Shown: one piece after another, positions 21,601 through 31,772 of the stretch
Position numbering within the stretch: position 1 is the first letter of the stretch
Layout of the letters: every line of letters begins with the position of its first letter
NCBI RefSeq assembly: GCF_041435055.1
Contig: NZ_CP108002.1
Location: 6,200,001 to 6,264,000, forward strand
Direction: 5' to 3'
DNA length: 64,000 nucleotides
From: Streptomyces sp. NBC_00341
GTDB lineage: Bacteria; Actinomycetota; Actinomycetes; Streptomycetales; Streptomycetaceae
The notes under the pieces: model-generated
Database searches by the model: none
The model's input: the letters and a program-made list of their open reading frames with translations, nothing else
Told to the model about the DNA's origin: nothing
Made by a program: the position numbers and the translations under genes

Positions 21601-21975
21601 TTGGCTGCTGAGCTGCACGTCGAGCTGGTCGCGGCGGACCGTAGTGTCTGGTCCGGCCAGGCCACCCTGGTCGTCGCGCGCACCACGTCCGGCGACATCG
21701 GCGTCATGCCCGGTCACCAGCCGCTTCTGGGTGTGCTGGAATCGGGCCCGGTGACGATCCGTACGAGCGATGGCTCCACTGTCATCGCCGCGGTGCACGG
21801 CGGTTTCATCTCGTTCGCGGACAACAAGCTCTCGCTGCTGGCGGAGATCGCCGAGCTGGCGGACGAGATCGATGTCCAGCGCGCGGAGCGTGCGCTGGAA
21901 CGTGCGAAGTCGGACACGGACGGCGCCGCCGAGCGTCGCGCCGATGTGCGACTGCGTGCGGTGGCGGCGCCCTAG
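21601..21975 (+). CDS. atpC: ATP synthase F1 subunit epsilon
   Basis: Rotor subunit that also inhibits ATP hydrolysis. 124 residues starting from TTG at 21601, with GAGGAG at 21589-21594. The beta-sandwich domain (ELHVELVAADRSVWSG, GDIGVMPGHQPLLGVL) is followed by the usual two C-terminal helices. It is separated from atpD by about 110 bases with a strong hairpin, unlike the tight packing of the rest of the operon. Confidence 0.95.
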   Translation: MAAELHVELVAADRSVWSGQATLVVARTTSGDIGVMPGHQPLLGVLESGPVTIRTSDGSTVIAAVHGGFISFADNKLSLLAEIAELADEIDVQRAERALERAKSDTDGAAERRADVRLRAVAAP

Positions 21976-22115
21976 CCACCCCGCGAAACGTCTTTACCCT
22001 CAGCCGCGGCCCGAGCTGGAGACCCCTCCAGACCGTGTCGCGGCTGAGGCGATGCAGGTGCAGGTGAAGTTCGGGCGGTATCCGTTTACTCGACGACGCG
22101 AGGAGGTCGGTGGAG

Positions 22116-22562
22116 ATGTTCCTCGCGCTGTGGGTGGGCGGGCTGGTCGTCGCACTGGTCGCGGTTGGTCTCTTCGTCTTCGGTCTGCGCCGGCGGCTGA
22201 TTCAGCGCTCCGGCGGGACCTTCGACTGCAGCCTGCGCTGGGATGTGCCCGTGGAGCCCGATCTCTCGGGCAAGGGCTGGGTCTACGGCGTGGCCCGGTA
22301 CAGCGGCGACAAGGTGAACTGGTTCCGGGTCTTCAGCTACTCCCCGCGTCCGCGCCGGGTGCTGGAACGTTCCGCGATCGAGGTCGTCGCCCGCCGGATG
22401 CCGGAGGGCGAGGAGGAGCTCGCGCTCCTCTCCGACGCCATCGTGCTCGGTTGTCTCCACCGTGAGACCCGCCTGGAGCTGGCGATGAGCGAGGACGCGC
22501 TGACCGGTTTCCTCGCCTGGCTGGAGGCGGCACCGCCCGGCCAGCGGGTCAACGTGGCGTAG
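22116..22562 (+). CDS. DUF2550 membrane-anchored protein
   Basis: 148 residues: one N-terminal membrane helix (MFLALWVGGLVVALVAVGLFVFGL) and a soluble domain (LIQRSGGTFDCSLRWD..., WVYGVARYSGD, WFRVFSYSPRPRR). I recognise it as the DUF2550 family that sits after atpC throughout actinobacteria; no function is known. ATG 22116 is preferred because AGGAGG (22101-22106) is 9 bases upstream; GTG 22110 is only 3 bases from it. Transcription ends at the bidirectional terminator shared with the chitinase gene. Confidence 0.85.
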   Translation: MFLALWVGGLVVALVAVGLFVFGLRRRLIQRSGGTFDCSLRWDVPVEPDLSGKGWVYGVARYSGDKVNWFRVFSYSPRPRRVLERSAIEVVARRMPEGEEELALLSDAIVLGCLHRETRLELAMSEDALTGFLAWLEAAPPGQRVNVA

Positions 22563-22585
22563 GGCCTGGCGCCGCACATACGAAA

Positions 22586-22620
22586 ACCGGGGAGACAGGG
22601 GGCGGACCTGTCTCCCCGGT
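22586..22620. terminator. Bidirectional terminator between DUF2550 gene and chitinase gene
   Basis: A perfect 14-pair stem (22586-22599 with 22607-22620) with a 7-base loop between convergent genes. It has a TTTT after it on the plus strand and the reverse of AAAA (22583-22586) on the minus strand. Confidence 0.9.
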
Positions 22621-22658
22621 GCTTTTCGGGGGTTACGCGGGTTGCGGAGCGGCGGTGA

Positions 22659-24542
<1,884 letters not shown>

Positions 24543-24652
24543 CGGTGCTCCTGGGGTGAGGTCCGGACAAACGGGGATGGTCCGTCGACTGCAAACCCTG
24601 CGCCGCCCTGAGCACGCCTTGTCATGGCGTACTCACCGCAGTGTGTTCGGTG

Positions 24653-24694
24653 AGATTAGGAAGGTCTGGACCAATCGTCAAGAGGTCCAGACCA
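24653..24694 (-). promoter_or_regulatory. Chitinase promoter with paired 12-base direct repeats
   Basis: On the minus strand TGGTCTGGACCT (24694-24683) and TGGTCCAGACCT (24673-24662) flank the -35 TTGACG (24681-24676); the second repeat lies between -35 and the -10 TAATCT (24658-24653), with a 17-base spacing. This is the arrangement known for Streptomyces chitinase promoters such as chi63, where such repeats mediate chitin induction and glucose repression; the repeats also resemble DasR sites (TGGTCTAGACCA). Confidence 0.9.
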
Positions 24695-24721
24695 AAGATC
24701 GGAGTGCGGCCGGAGTGAACC

Positions 24722-25369
24722 TCAGATGCCCAACTCCTGTGCCAGTACCGCCGCCTGGACCCGGCTGCGCAGCCCGAGCTTCCCCAGCACCCTGCTGACG
24801 TGCGTCTTCACCGTCGCCTCCGCCATCGACAGCCGCACCGCGACCTCGGCGTTCGACAGCCCCTCACCGAGGCAGCCCAGCACCTCGCGCTCGCGCCGGG
24901 TGAGGGCGTCCAGCACCGCCCGGTCCGGGGCGTCCGGCGGCGCGGCGGTGGCACCCGCGAACTCCGCGATCAGCCGGCGCGTCACCGCCGGGGCGATCAT
25001 GCCCTCGCCCCGCGCCACCGTGCGTACCGCTTCGAGCAGGCCGTGCGCCTCGGTGTCCTTCAGCAGGAAGCCCGACGCCCCGGCCCGCAGCGCGCCGAAG
25101 ACGTACTCGTCCAGGTCGAAGGTCGTCAGCACCAGCACATCCGCCAGCCCCTCCGAGACCACCTGGCGCGTCGCGGACACCCCGTCCAGCCTCGGCATCG
25201 ACACGTCCATCAGCACCAGATCGGGGCGCAGCTCACGGGCCAGCCGCACCGCCGCCTCCCCGTCGTCGGCCTCCCCGACGACCTCGATGTCCGGTGCGCT
25301 GCCCAGGATGAGCACCAGCCCCGCACGCACCGCCGACTGGTCCTCGGCCACCAGAACCCGGATGCTCAT
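24722..25369 (-). CDS. chiR: NarL/LuxR-type response regulator
   Basis: 215 residues: receiver domain with phospho-acceptor Asp55 (LVLMDVSMPRLDG), acidic pair E9-D10 and Lys in FLLKD, then a LuxR-type helix-turn-helix (LTRREREVLGCLGEGLSNAEVA, shown in part: LSNAEVAVRLSMAEATVKTH). Its ATG overlaps the stop of the kinase gene by 4 bases. Its position directly before the chitinase gene matches the ChiR/ChiS system that regulates chitinase expression in S. coelicolor; that role is inferred from synteny and the promoter repeats. Confidence 0.88.
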   Translation of the reverse strand: MSIRVLVAEDQSAVRAGLVLILGSAPDIEVVGEADDGEAAVRLARELRPDLVLMDVSMPRLDGVSATRQVVSEGLADVLVLTTFDLDEYVFGALRAGASGFLLKDTEAHGLLEAVRTVARGEGMIAPAVTRRLIAEFAGATAAPPDAPDRAVLDALTRREREVLGCLGEGLSNAEVAVRLSMAEATVKTHVSRVLGKLGLRSRVQAAVLAQELGI

Positions 25370-26577
25370 GCCCTCACGCTTCCTTCCCCGACGGGCAGTT
25401 CAGCCCGTACACGCCAGATCTTCGTCCCGCTCCCGGTGGGCACCGGACCCGCCTCGAACTCCCCGCCGAGCAGCGCCACCCGCTCCCGCATCCCGGTCAG
25501 CCCGGCCCCGGAGCCGGGCGCGCGCGGACCGGGCCGGCTCCCGAGGACACTGGTGACCTCCACCGTCAGCCGCTGGTCCGGCTGCCCCAGCCGGACCGTG
25601 ACCGGCCCCGGCCCGGCGTGCTTGAGCGCGTTCGTGAGGGACTCCTGCACGATGCGGTACGCGGCCAGCTCGACCGGCGCCGGCAGGGGAACGGCTGCGG
25701 TGCGGGAGTCCTCCAGCACGCACGTCAGCCCGCTGGAGACGGCGTTCGTACGGTGCTGCTCGATCAGGGCGTCCAACGAGCCGAGCGTGGGCGAGGCGCT
25801 GGGCCCGGGATCCGCCGCACCGGTGCGCAGCAGCCCGATCAGGCGGCGCATTTCGGCCAGACCGTCGACGCTGTTCTCCCGGATGACGCCCAGGGCGTTC
25901 CGGGACGTCTCCGGGTCGTCGAGGGAGAGCGCGGCGGTGGAGTGGATGGCGATCGCGGAGAGGTGGTTGGCCACCATGTCGTGCAGCTCGCGCGCCATCC
26001 GGGTCCGCTCCGCGGTCACCGCCTGCGCCCGGTCCATCTCGGCCAGCAGAGCCGTCTGATCGGCGCGCAGCCGCTCGGTCTCGGCGGCGTCGCGGTGGTT
26101 GCGCACACTGACCCCGGTGAGCGCGGGCACGAACGAGACCAGTCCGGTGACGATGCCGATGAGCAGCGCCTCCGCACTGCGGAACCAGGCCAGGAAGCCG
26201 ATCGTGACGGCGACCGTGATCAGGAGGGTGGTCACCGGGATGCGCCGGGCGGCCGCCGGGGTGCCGTACAGCACGGCGGCGTACATGACGTCGGTGTACA
26301 GCAGCACGGTCGCCAGGTTCCCGGCCGTGAACTGGTCCATGACCAGCGCCAGGGTGCCGATGACCAGGGCGGTCTGCGGCGCGCTCCGGCGCAGCAGCGC
26401 CAGCGACGCCATCACGGCGAGCGGGACCAGCTCGATCCCGGGGGCGTCGAGGGGCCGGCCGTTCTGCGTGTGCAGGCCGAGCAGCCACAGCACCACGCCG
26501 CCGAGCAGGCCGGTGACCGCGATGAGGACGTCGTCGCGGTGGGGGCGGGGATGGATGAGCACCCTTCCATCCAACAC
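25366..26577 (-). CDS. chiS: Sensor histidine kinase (HisKA_3 family)
   Basis: Membrane kinase with about five membrane helices in the first 150 residues and little extracellular sequence, then a HisKA_3 dimerisation helix with His199 in MARELHDMVANHLSAIA and an ATPase domain ending GSGAGLTGMRERVALLGG. The start is uncertain: GTG at 26577 is used here (about 403 residues); GTG 26562 and ATG 26625 are alternatives, and the longest frame would run into the divergent gene at 26714. It is operonic with the response regulator (4-base overlap). The signal is probably a chitin breakdown product if this is ChiS. Confidence 0.85.
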   Translation of the reverse strand: MLDGRVLIHPRPHRDDVLIAVTGLLGGVVLWLLGLHTQNGRPLDAPGIELVPLAVMASLALLRRSAPQTALVIGTLALVMDQFTAGNLATVLLYTDVMYAAVLYGTPAAARRIPVTTLLITVAVTIGFLAWFRSAEALLIGIVTGLVSFVPALTGVSVRNHRDAAETERLRADQTALLAEMDRAQAVTAERTRMARELHDMVANHLSAIAIHSTAALSLDDPETSRNALGVIRENSVDGLAEMRRLIGLLRTGAADPGPSASPTLGSLDALIEQHRTNAVSSGLTCVLEDSRTAAVPLPAPVELAAYRIVQESLTNALKHAGPGPVTVRLGQPDQRLTVEVTSVLGSRPGPRAPGSGAGLTGMRERVALLGGEFEAGPVPTGSGTKIWRVRAELPVGEGSVRA

Positions 26578-26713
26578 GGCGGGCCGTCGGCGGACGTCCC
26601 TACCGGGAGTGAGCCGCGAGTACATCGAAGTATGCAGCGGCGGTTCGTCACTCCGGGCGACGACCGGGCGCGCCGGGGCGGGGACGCTGGAGGGGAGCGA
26701 AAGGAACAGGACC

Positions 26714-27301
26714 GTGATCGTCACACTGATCGTTCTCTGCGAGATCGCCTTCTGGGTGCTGCTGGCCGCGGGGCTCACGCTGCGCTACGTGGCGAGGAAG
26801 CCGCGGCTCGGTGGCGCGCTGCTGCTGTGCGAACCGCTGCTGGAGGTGGTCCTGCTGGTGGTGACGGCCGTCGACCTGAAGAACGGTGCCGCCCCGGACT
26901 GGAAGCACGGACTGGCCGCCGTGTACATCGGCTTCACGGTGGGCCTCGGCCACTCCACGATCCGCTGGGTCGACGCCCGGGTCGCCCACCGCTTCGCGGG
27001 CGGGCCGCCCCCGGTGAAGCCGCCGAAGTACGGGATGGCGCGGGCGGTGCACGAGTGGCGGGTGGCCGGGCGGTGGACGCTGGCCGCCGTGACGGCGCTG
27101 GCGCTGCTCCAGGGGGCGGTCTGGTACGTGGGAGGGGACGGGGACGTGGCGTCGCTGCGGTCCTGGCAGCAGACGATGCTGTTCGTGATCGGGATCAACC
27201 TGGTGATCGCGGCGAGCTACACGGTGTTCCCGAAGCGGGGGCCCGGGCGGGAGCGGGATCGGGAGCAGGACACGAAGAGGGTGTCGGGCCCGCCCGGGTG
27301 A
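26714..27301 (+). CDS. Conserved integral membrane protein of unknown function
   Basis: 195 residues from GTG 26714, with AAGGA at 26701-26705. Five hydrophobic segments: two at the N-terminus (IVTLIVLCEIAFWVLLAAG; LLLCEPLLEVVLLVVTAVD), one at GLAAVYIGFTVGLGHSTI, and two near the end (WTLAAVTALALLQGAVWYV; MLFVIGINLVIAASYTVF). I do not recognise a characterised family. It is divergent from the histidine kinase gene, about 137 bases apart. The charged tail (PGRERDREQDTKRV) is cytoplasmic by the positive-inside rule. Confidence 0.82.
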   Translation: MIVTLIVLCEIAFWVLLAAGLTLRYVARKPRLGGALLLCEPLLEVVLLVVTAVDLKNGAAPDWKHGLAAVYIGFTVGLGHSTIRWVDARVAHRFAGGPPPVKPPKYGMARAVHEWRVAGRWTLAAVTALALLQGAVWYVGGDGDVASLRSWQQTMLFVIGINLVIAASYTVFPKRGPGRERDREQDTKRVSGPPG

Positions 27302-27302
27302 G

Positions 27303-27331
27303 GCCTTGTCCTCAATCGCCGGACGGGCTGG
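27303..27331. repeat. Interspersed intergenic repeat, copy 1
   Basis: Contains CTCAATCGCCGGACGGGCT, found twice more in this window (34554-34583 and 34629-34654), each directly after a stop codon or between convergent genes. From memory, this motif recurs between genes in many Streptomyces genomes. Confidence 0.75.
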
Positions 27332-27368
27332 ATGGTGCTGGACGGTGCTGGATGGTGCTGGACGGACG
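27329..27368. repeat. Four tandem 10-base units (TGGAYGGTGC)
   Basis: TGGATGGTGC, TGGACGGTGC, TGGATGGTGC and TGGACGGACG follow without gaps in the convergent gap before the adenosyltransferase stop. The alternation T/C at position 5 gives a 20-base higher-order unit. Confidence 0.85.
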
Positions 27369-27379
27369 GGCTTGTGGCC

Positions 27380-27952
27380 CTACCGTTCGCCGCCCGGCAC
27401 CCACAGCACGTCGCCGACCTCCTTGTTCGCCACCCGGGCGAGGATGAACAGCAGGTCGGAGAGCCGGTTGAGATACGTCGCCGTCAGGGCGTTCATCACC
27501 TCGCCGTGCACCTCGAACGCCGCCCAGGTGGACCGCTCGGCGCGCCGGACCACGGTGCACGCCTGGTGCAGCAGGGCGGCGCCCGGAGTGCCGCCCGGCA
27601 GGATGAAGCTGCGGAGCTTCTCGACCTGCTCCAGGAAGTGGTCGCAGTCCGCCTCCAGCTTGTCGATGTAGAACTGCTCCACCCGCAGCGGCGGGTACTT
27701 CGGCTCCTCGACGACCGGGGTCGACAGGTCGGCGCCCACGTCGAACAGGTCGTTCTGCACGCGGACGAGGACCTTCACGACGTCGTCGGTCAGCTGCCCG
27801 AGCGCGATGGCCGTCCCGATGACCGCGTTGGCCTCGTTGGTGTCGGCGTACGCGGAGATCCGCAGATCGGTCTTGGCGGTCCGGCTCATGTCGCCGAGGG
27901 CGGTGGTGCCCTGGTCGCCGGTGCGGGTGTAGATGCGCGTCAGATTGACCAT
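27380..27952 (-). CDS. Cob(I)yrinic acid a,c-diamide adenosyltransferase (PduO type)
   Basis: Transfers the adenosyl group of ATP to cob(I)alamin to make coenzyme B12, the cofactor of methylmalonyl-CoA mutase. 190 residues, one PduO_N-type domain: N-terminal IYTRTGDQGTTAL (ATP-binding), CLVRAE-type motif replaced by TVVRRAERSTW, and ATYLNRLSDLLFILAR near the end, with the conserved Asn-Arg-Leu-Ser-Asp. Single gene, convergent with the membrane protein gene. Its product would support the methylmalonyl-CoA genes 20 kb to the right. Confidence 0.93.
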   Translation of the reverse strand: MVNLTRIYTRTGDQGTTALGDMSRTAKTDLRISAYADTNEANAVIGTAIALGQLTDDVVKVLVRVQNDLFDVGADLSTPVVEEPKYPPLRVEQFYIDKLEADCDHFLEQVEKLRSFILPGGTPGAALLHQACTVVRRAERSTWAAFEVHGEVMNALTATYLNRLSDLLFILARVANKEVGDVLWVPGGER

Positions 27953-27965
27953 GTGGTCAGCGTAG

Positions 27966-28715
27966 TTAAGCCCCGGCCCTGCGGAAGACGCGTGTGCCCA
28001 CTGTCACGGCGAGCCCCGCGAGTCCGAGGGCGACCAGTACCCCGTACAGCATGTGGGCGCTGGCGTACGAGCCGATGTACGCGTCCCGCACCGCGTCCAC
28101 GAGATAGCGGAACGGCGTGAAGTGGGAGAGCACGTCCAGCCACGCCGGTCCCAGGGTCATCGGCAGCATCAGGCCGGAGAGCAGCATGGCCGGCATGGTG
28201 AGCGCGTTGATCACCGGACCGAACTCCTGCGGTGTGTTCACCTTCATGGCCAGGGCGTACGAGAGCGAGGCCAGCGAGACCGTCAGCAGACCGGTGAACG
28301 CGAAGCCGATCAGCACTCCGGGCAGCGGTGCGCGCAGGCCCATGGCCAGGGCGGCCAGCACCAGCAGCACCGCCTGGAACAGGAACAGCAGGGTGTCCCG
28401 CAGTACCCGCCCCAGCAGCAGCGCCGGCCGGCTGACCGGCGTCACCCGCATCCGCTCCACCACCCCGGTCGATTTGTCGATGATGATGGCGAACCCGCAG
28501 AACGAGGCGCCGAACAGGCCGAGCTGGAGCAGCAGGCCGGGGACCAGGATCTGCCAGGAGTCACCGGATCTGCCGAGCGGCAGGCCGGTGAGCAGCGGGC
28601 CGAAGAGGAGCAGGTACAGCAGCGGCATGAGGATGCCGAAGAGGATCTGGAACTTCGAGCGCAGGGTCTGGCGGGCGTACCGCCCGAAGATCAGCGCGGT
28701 GTCGTGGAGAAGCAT
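27966..28715 (-). CDS. ABC-2 type exporter permease
   Basis: 249-residue membrane subunit with about six helices; ABC-2 signature around FILVPGLLLQLG-like segments and the C-terminal HFTPFRYLVDAVRDAYIG. It forms an operon with the ATPase gene 12 bases upstream (28728-29507). Family members export drugs, lipids or polysaccharides; with the divergent TetR gene, a drug/antibiotic efflux role is likely but unproved. Confidence 0.9.
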   Translation of the reverse strand: MLLHDTALIFGRYARQTLRSKFQILFGILMPLLYLLLFGPLLTGLPLGRSGDSWQILVPGLLLQLGLFGASFCGFAIIIDKSTGVVERMRVTPVSRPALLLGRVLRDTLLFLFQAVLLVLAALAMGLRAPLPGVLIGFAFTGLLTVSLASLSYALAMKVNTPQEFGPVINALTMPAMLLSGLMLPMTLGPAWLDVLSHFTPFRYLVDAVRDAYIGSYASAHMLYGVLVALGLAGLAVTVGTRVFRRAGA

Positions 28716-28727
28716 CGGGTTCGGTTC

Positions 28728-29507
28728 CTAAACGGCGACGGGAGCGGTCTCTGCGGCGGGGGCGCGGCCGGTGATCGCGAGGAAGGCCTCCTGGAGCGAG
28801 GCGGCGGGGGAGCCCGTGTGACGGGTCTTCAGCGCGGTCGGCGTGCCCTGCGCGACCACCACGCCGCCGTCGATCACGACGAGCCGGTCGGCGAGGGCGT
28901 CCGCCTCGTCGAGGTAGTGGGTGGTGAGCACGACGGTGGTGCCGTACTCGTCGCGCAGCCGCCGCACCAGGTTCCACAGATCGGTGCGGCTGCCCGGGTC
29001 GAGGCCGGTGGTCGGCTCGTCGAGGAAGAGCAGCGGCGGCCGGTGGGTGAGCCCCATCGCGATGTCGAGCCGCCGCCGCTGGCCCCCGGAGAGCGAGACC
29101 GTCCTGCGGTCGAGCAGCTCCGACAGGCCCAGCTCCCCGGCCAGCTCGCCGGCGCGGGTGACCGCCGCGGCCTTGCCGAGCCGGTACATCCGGCCCTGGG
29201 TGACCAGCTCCTCCCGCACCGTGATGTGTGGGTCCACCCCGCCCGACTGGGCGACGTACCCGCAGTTCTCCCGCACCCCGGCCGGGTCCGCGACGAGATC
29301 GTGGCCGGCGACGGTGGCGGCGCCGCCGGTGGGGGCGAGCAGCGTGGTGAGCATGCGCAGCGTGGTGGTCTTGCCGGCTCCGTTGGGGCCGAGCAGTCCG
29401 ACGATCTCGCCGGCCGCGACGGTCAGATCGACGGAGCGTACGGCCTGGACCGGACCGGCCTTGGTGTCGAAGGTCCGGGCGAGCCCGGCCGTGCTGATGA
29501 TTGGCAT
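28728..29507 (-). CDS. ABC transporter ATPase (DrrA/CcmA-like)
   Basis: 259 residues from ATG 29507 (MPIISTAGLARTFDTKAG); the longer frame would cover the promoter. Walker A GPNGAGKTTT, signature LSGGQRRR, Walker B LLFLDEPTTGLD, and switch His in LTTHYLDEAD are all intact. It has a short C-terminal extension typical of DrrA-like proteins that ends in SLQEAFLAITGR. Paired with the permease downstream; divergent from a TetR gene across an 82-base AT-rich gap. Confidence 0.93.
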   Translation of the reverse strand: MPIISTAGLARTFDTKAGPVQAVRSVDLTVAAGEIVGLLGPNGAGKTTTLRMLTTLLAPTGGAATVAGHDLVADPAGVRENCGYVAQSGGVDPHITVREELVTQGRMYRLGKAAAVTRAGELAGELGLSELLDRRTVSLSGGQRRRLDIAMGLTHRPPLLFLDEPTTGLDPGSRTDLWNLVRRLRDEYGTTVVLTTHYLDEADALADRLVVIDGGVVVAQGTPTALKTRHTGSPAASLQEAFLAITGRAPAAETAPVAV

Positions 29508-29525
29508 AGCGACCACAAAAACAGA

Positions 29526-29547
29526 GTCACTGAAAAATTGCAATGAC
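29526..29547. promoter_or_regulatory. Candidate TetR operator between exporter and regulator
   Basis: GTCACTG (29526-29532) and CAATGAC (29541-29547) form an inverted repeat with one mismatch and an 8-base spacer, in the unusually AT-rich divergent gap. Local self-regulation by the adjacent TetR protein is the likely use. Confidence 0.45.
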
Positions 29548-29589
29548 ACCAAATATTCAGGGACCCCAGCCGAGCTCTACGATGGGTCC

Positions 29590-30231
29590 ATGGCTGAGGG
29601 ACTCAGGGAGCGCAAGAAGCGCCAGACCAGGCAGCACCTCTCGGACGTGGCCACCGGTCTCTTCCTCGAACGGGGCTTCGACGCGGTCACCATCGCGGAG
29701 GTCGCCCGCGCCGCCGACGTCTCGGTGAACACGGTCTACAACTACTTCCCGACCAAGGAGGACCTCTTCCTGGACCGCAGCAGCGGAATCGTCGACCGGC
29801 TCTCGCGGTACGTCCGGGGCCGGGACAGGGGCGAGTCCGCCGCCGACGCCGTCCTGCGCGAACTGCGCATCCAGGTGGAGAGCGTGTCGCCCGCCGTCGG
29901 CCTGATGGAGGGGTATGAGAGCTTCATGCGGGTCATCCAGGGCGCCGACGGCCTCAAGGCCCGCCTCTGGCACATACAGCAGGAGGCCCTCCTGCGTCTG
30001 GAGGAGACGCTCCTGGAGGAGTCGGGTGCGGAGCCCGGGGACCCGGTCCCGGTCCTGGTGGCCGGTCAGCTCTCCTGGGTGCACAGCACGCTCATGGGGT
30101 ACATCGGACGCGAGATGGTCGCGGGCCGCAGGGCCGCCGAAGTGTCCAGGGACGCCCTGGTCCTGCTCGACGACATCGAGGACCTGCTGGGCGAAAAGGT
30201 GCTCAACTACGCCCGGCGCGCCGCCGAATGA
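29590..30231 (+). CDS. TetR family regulator
   Basis: 213 residues from ATG 29590. N-terminal helix-turn-helix: ERKKRQTRQHLSDVA, then IAEVARAADVSVNTVYNYFP (about residues 33-52). The C-terminal ligand domain is divergent. It lies back to back with the ABC exporter and most likely represses it, with the exporter substrate as inducer. No match to a named regulator. Confidence 0.9.
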   Translation: MAEGLRERKKRQTRQHLSDVATGLFLERGFDAVTIAEVARAADVSVNTVYNYFPTKEDLFLDRSSGIVDRLSRYVRGRDRGESAADAVLRELRIQVESVSPAVGLMEGYESFMRVIQGADGLKARLWHIQQEALLRLEETLLEESGAEPGDPVPVLVAGQLSWVHSTLMGYIGREMVAGRRAAEVSRDALVLLDDIEDLLGEKVLNYARRAAE

Positions 30232-30361
30232 CGCATCCCGGTGTGATGTCCGTCATTTGAGACGTGACGCGCATCTCTTCGCAGCCCCAGCGCCTCCCAC
30301 GGGGACTAACCTCCGCCGGAGAGCATGGAACAGAAACCGTATGGAAAGCAGGGGTGTCAAC

Positions 30362-31210
30362 GTGGCCAGGAAGCTCGCCGTTATCGGAGCCGGACTCATG
30401 GGGTCCGGCATCGCGCAGGTCTCCGCCCAGGCGGGCTGGGACGTCGTGCTGCGGGATGTCACCGACGCGGCCCTGGACCGCGGCCGTGACGGCATCAAGG
30501 CTTCCTACGACAAGTTCGTCTCCAAGGGCAAGCTCGCGGCGGCCGACGCCGAGGCCGCGCTCGCCCGCATCACCACGACCACCGATCTCGACGCGGTCGC
30601 GGACGCGGACGTCGTCGTCGAGGCCGTCTTCGAGAAGCTGGAGGTGAAGCACGAGATCTTCCGGGCCCTCGACAAGATCGTCCGGGACGACGCCGTGCTC
30701 GCCTCCAACACCTCCGCCATCCCGATCACCAAGATCGCGGCGGTGACCGAGCGCCCGGAGCGCGTCGTCGGTGTGCACTTCTTCTCGCCGGTCCCGATGA
30801 TGCAGCTCTGCGAGCTGGTACGCGGCTACAAGACGAGCGACGAAACCCTGGCCACCGCACGCGAGTTCGCCGAGTCGGTCGGCAAGACCTGCATCGTGGT
30901 CAACCGTGACGTGGCCGGATTCGTCACCACCCGGCTGATCTCGGCACTGGTCGTCGAGGCAGCCAAGCTGTACGAGTCGGGCGTCGCCTCGGCCGAGGAC
31001 ATCGATATCGCCTGCAAGCTCGGTTTCGGCCACGCCATGGGCCCGCTCGCCACCGCGGACCTGACCGGAGTCGACATCCTGCTGCACGCCACCGGCAACA
31101 TCTACACCGAGTCCCAGGACGAGAAGTTCGCCGCTCCGGAGCTGATGCGCCGGATGGTCGATGCAGGTGACATCGGCCGCAAGAGTGGGCAGGGTTTTTA
31201 CACCTACTGA
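30362..31210 (+). CDS. 3-Hydroxybutyryl-CoA dehydrogenase
   Basis: Oxidises (S)-3-hydroxybutyryl-CoA to acetoacetyl-CoA with NAD(P)+. 282 residues from GTG 30362, preceded by AGGGG; an in-frame ATG 30341 is possible. N-terminal Rossmann motif GAGLMGSGIAQVSAQAG, and the catalytic His and Glu region (GVHFFSPVPMMQLCELV) and C-terminal helical domain (GFVTTRLISAL, GFGHAMGPLATADLTG) are intact. Followed by a hairpin terminator. The thiolase for the next or previous step lies at 47.6 kb, not in the same operon. Confidence 0.94.
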   Translation: MARKLAVIGAGLMGSGIAQVSAQAGWDVVLRDVTDAALDRGRDGIKASYDKFVSKGKLAAADAEAALARITTTTDLDAVADADVVVEAVFEKLEVKHEIFRALDKIVRDDAVLASNTSAIPITKIAAVTERPERVVGVHFFSPVPMMQLCELVRGYKTSDETLATAREFAESVGKTCIVVNRDVAGFVTTRLISALVVEAAKLYESGVASAEDIDIACKLGFGHAMGPLATADLTGVDILLHATGNIYTESQDEKFAAPELMRRMVDAGDIGRKSGQGFYTY

Positions 31211-31221
31211 TCGTTTCTGTT

Positions 31222-31259
31222 CCTCCGGTGTCTGATCCGCCGTCAATCAGGCCCGGAGG
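31222..31259 (+). terminator. Nested hairpin after 3-hydroxybutyryl-CoA dehydrogenase
   Basis: CCTCCGG (31222-31228) pairs with CCGGAGG (31253-31259), and inside it CTGAT (31232-31236) pairs with ATCAG (31246-31250). Confidence 0.6.
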
Positions 31260-31448
31260 CCACGGGGGCCGCCCCCGGAACCAGTGGATCCACAGGGGGA
31301 TCCATGGCGGGCCCGGGTCACTCCACGGAGTGAATTCGGTATCGGTTCGCTTACAGACGGCAACTTCCCTGTCGCTGTCGCAGTCAGTTGGGGCAGAGGC
31401 AGTTTCAGACAGACGGACCTTGCTACGGAGCATTCCAGGGGAGCGCAT

Positions 31449-31772
31449 ATGCACATCAGGGGCGACCACGCCGAGCTGGTCGTCGGGGGCCGCCTCGACG
31501 TCCGAAGCGCGGCGGACGCCCGTACGGTCCTGCACTCGGCCCTCGACGACGGAGTCGGCGATCTGGTGCTGGACCTGACCGAGCTGGATTCATGGGATGC
31601 CACCGGCCTCGGTGTCATCATGGGCGCGCACAGACGGGCCGGCCGGGCCGGTCGGCGGCTGGTGCTCCGCGGGGTGCCACCGCAGATGCAACGACTTCTG
31701 GTGGCCACCAGACTGCACCGCATCCTGGCCATCGAGGGCGGAATCGCGGCGGAGTCCCTGCCACGCGTCTGA
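31449..31772 (+). CDS. STAS-domain protein (anti-sigma factor antagonist type)
   Basis: 107 residues, a single STAS domain. ATG 31449 follows AGGGGAGCG; a longer upstream frame lacks support. The loop that carries the phosphorylated serine in SpoIIAA reads SWDATGLGVIMG, with Thr52 at the phosphorylation position, so phosphorylation is possible. No anti-sigma kinase is next to it. It probably takes part in partner switching with a distant RsbW-like kinase; the partner cannot be read here. Confidence 0.87.
   Translation: MHIRGDHAELVVGGRLDVRSAADARTVLHSALDDGVGDLVLDLTELDSWDATGLGVIMGAHRRAGRAGRRLVLRGVPPQMQRLLVATRLHRILAIEGGIAAESLPRV

Noticed and set aside
31449..31772. STAS protein as inactive (phosphorylation site lost)
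   Set aside because: The residue at the phosphorylation position is Thr52, which can be phosphorylated, so loss of function is not supported.
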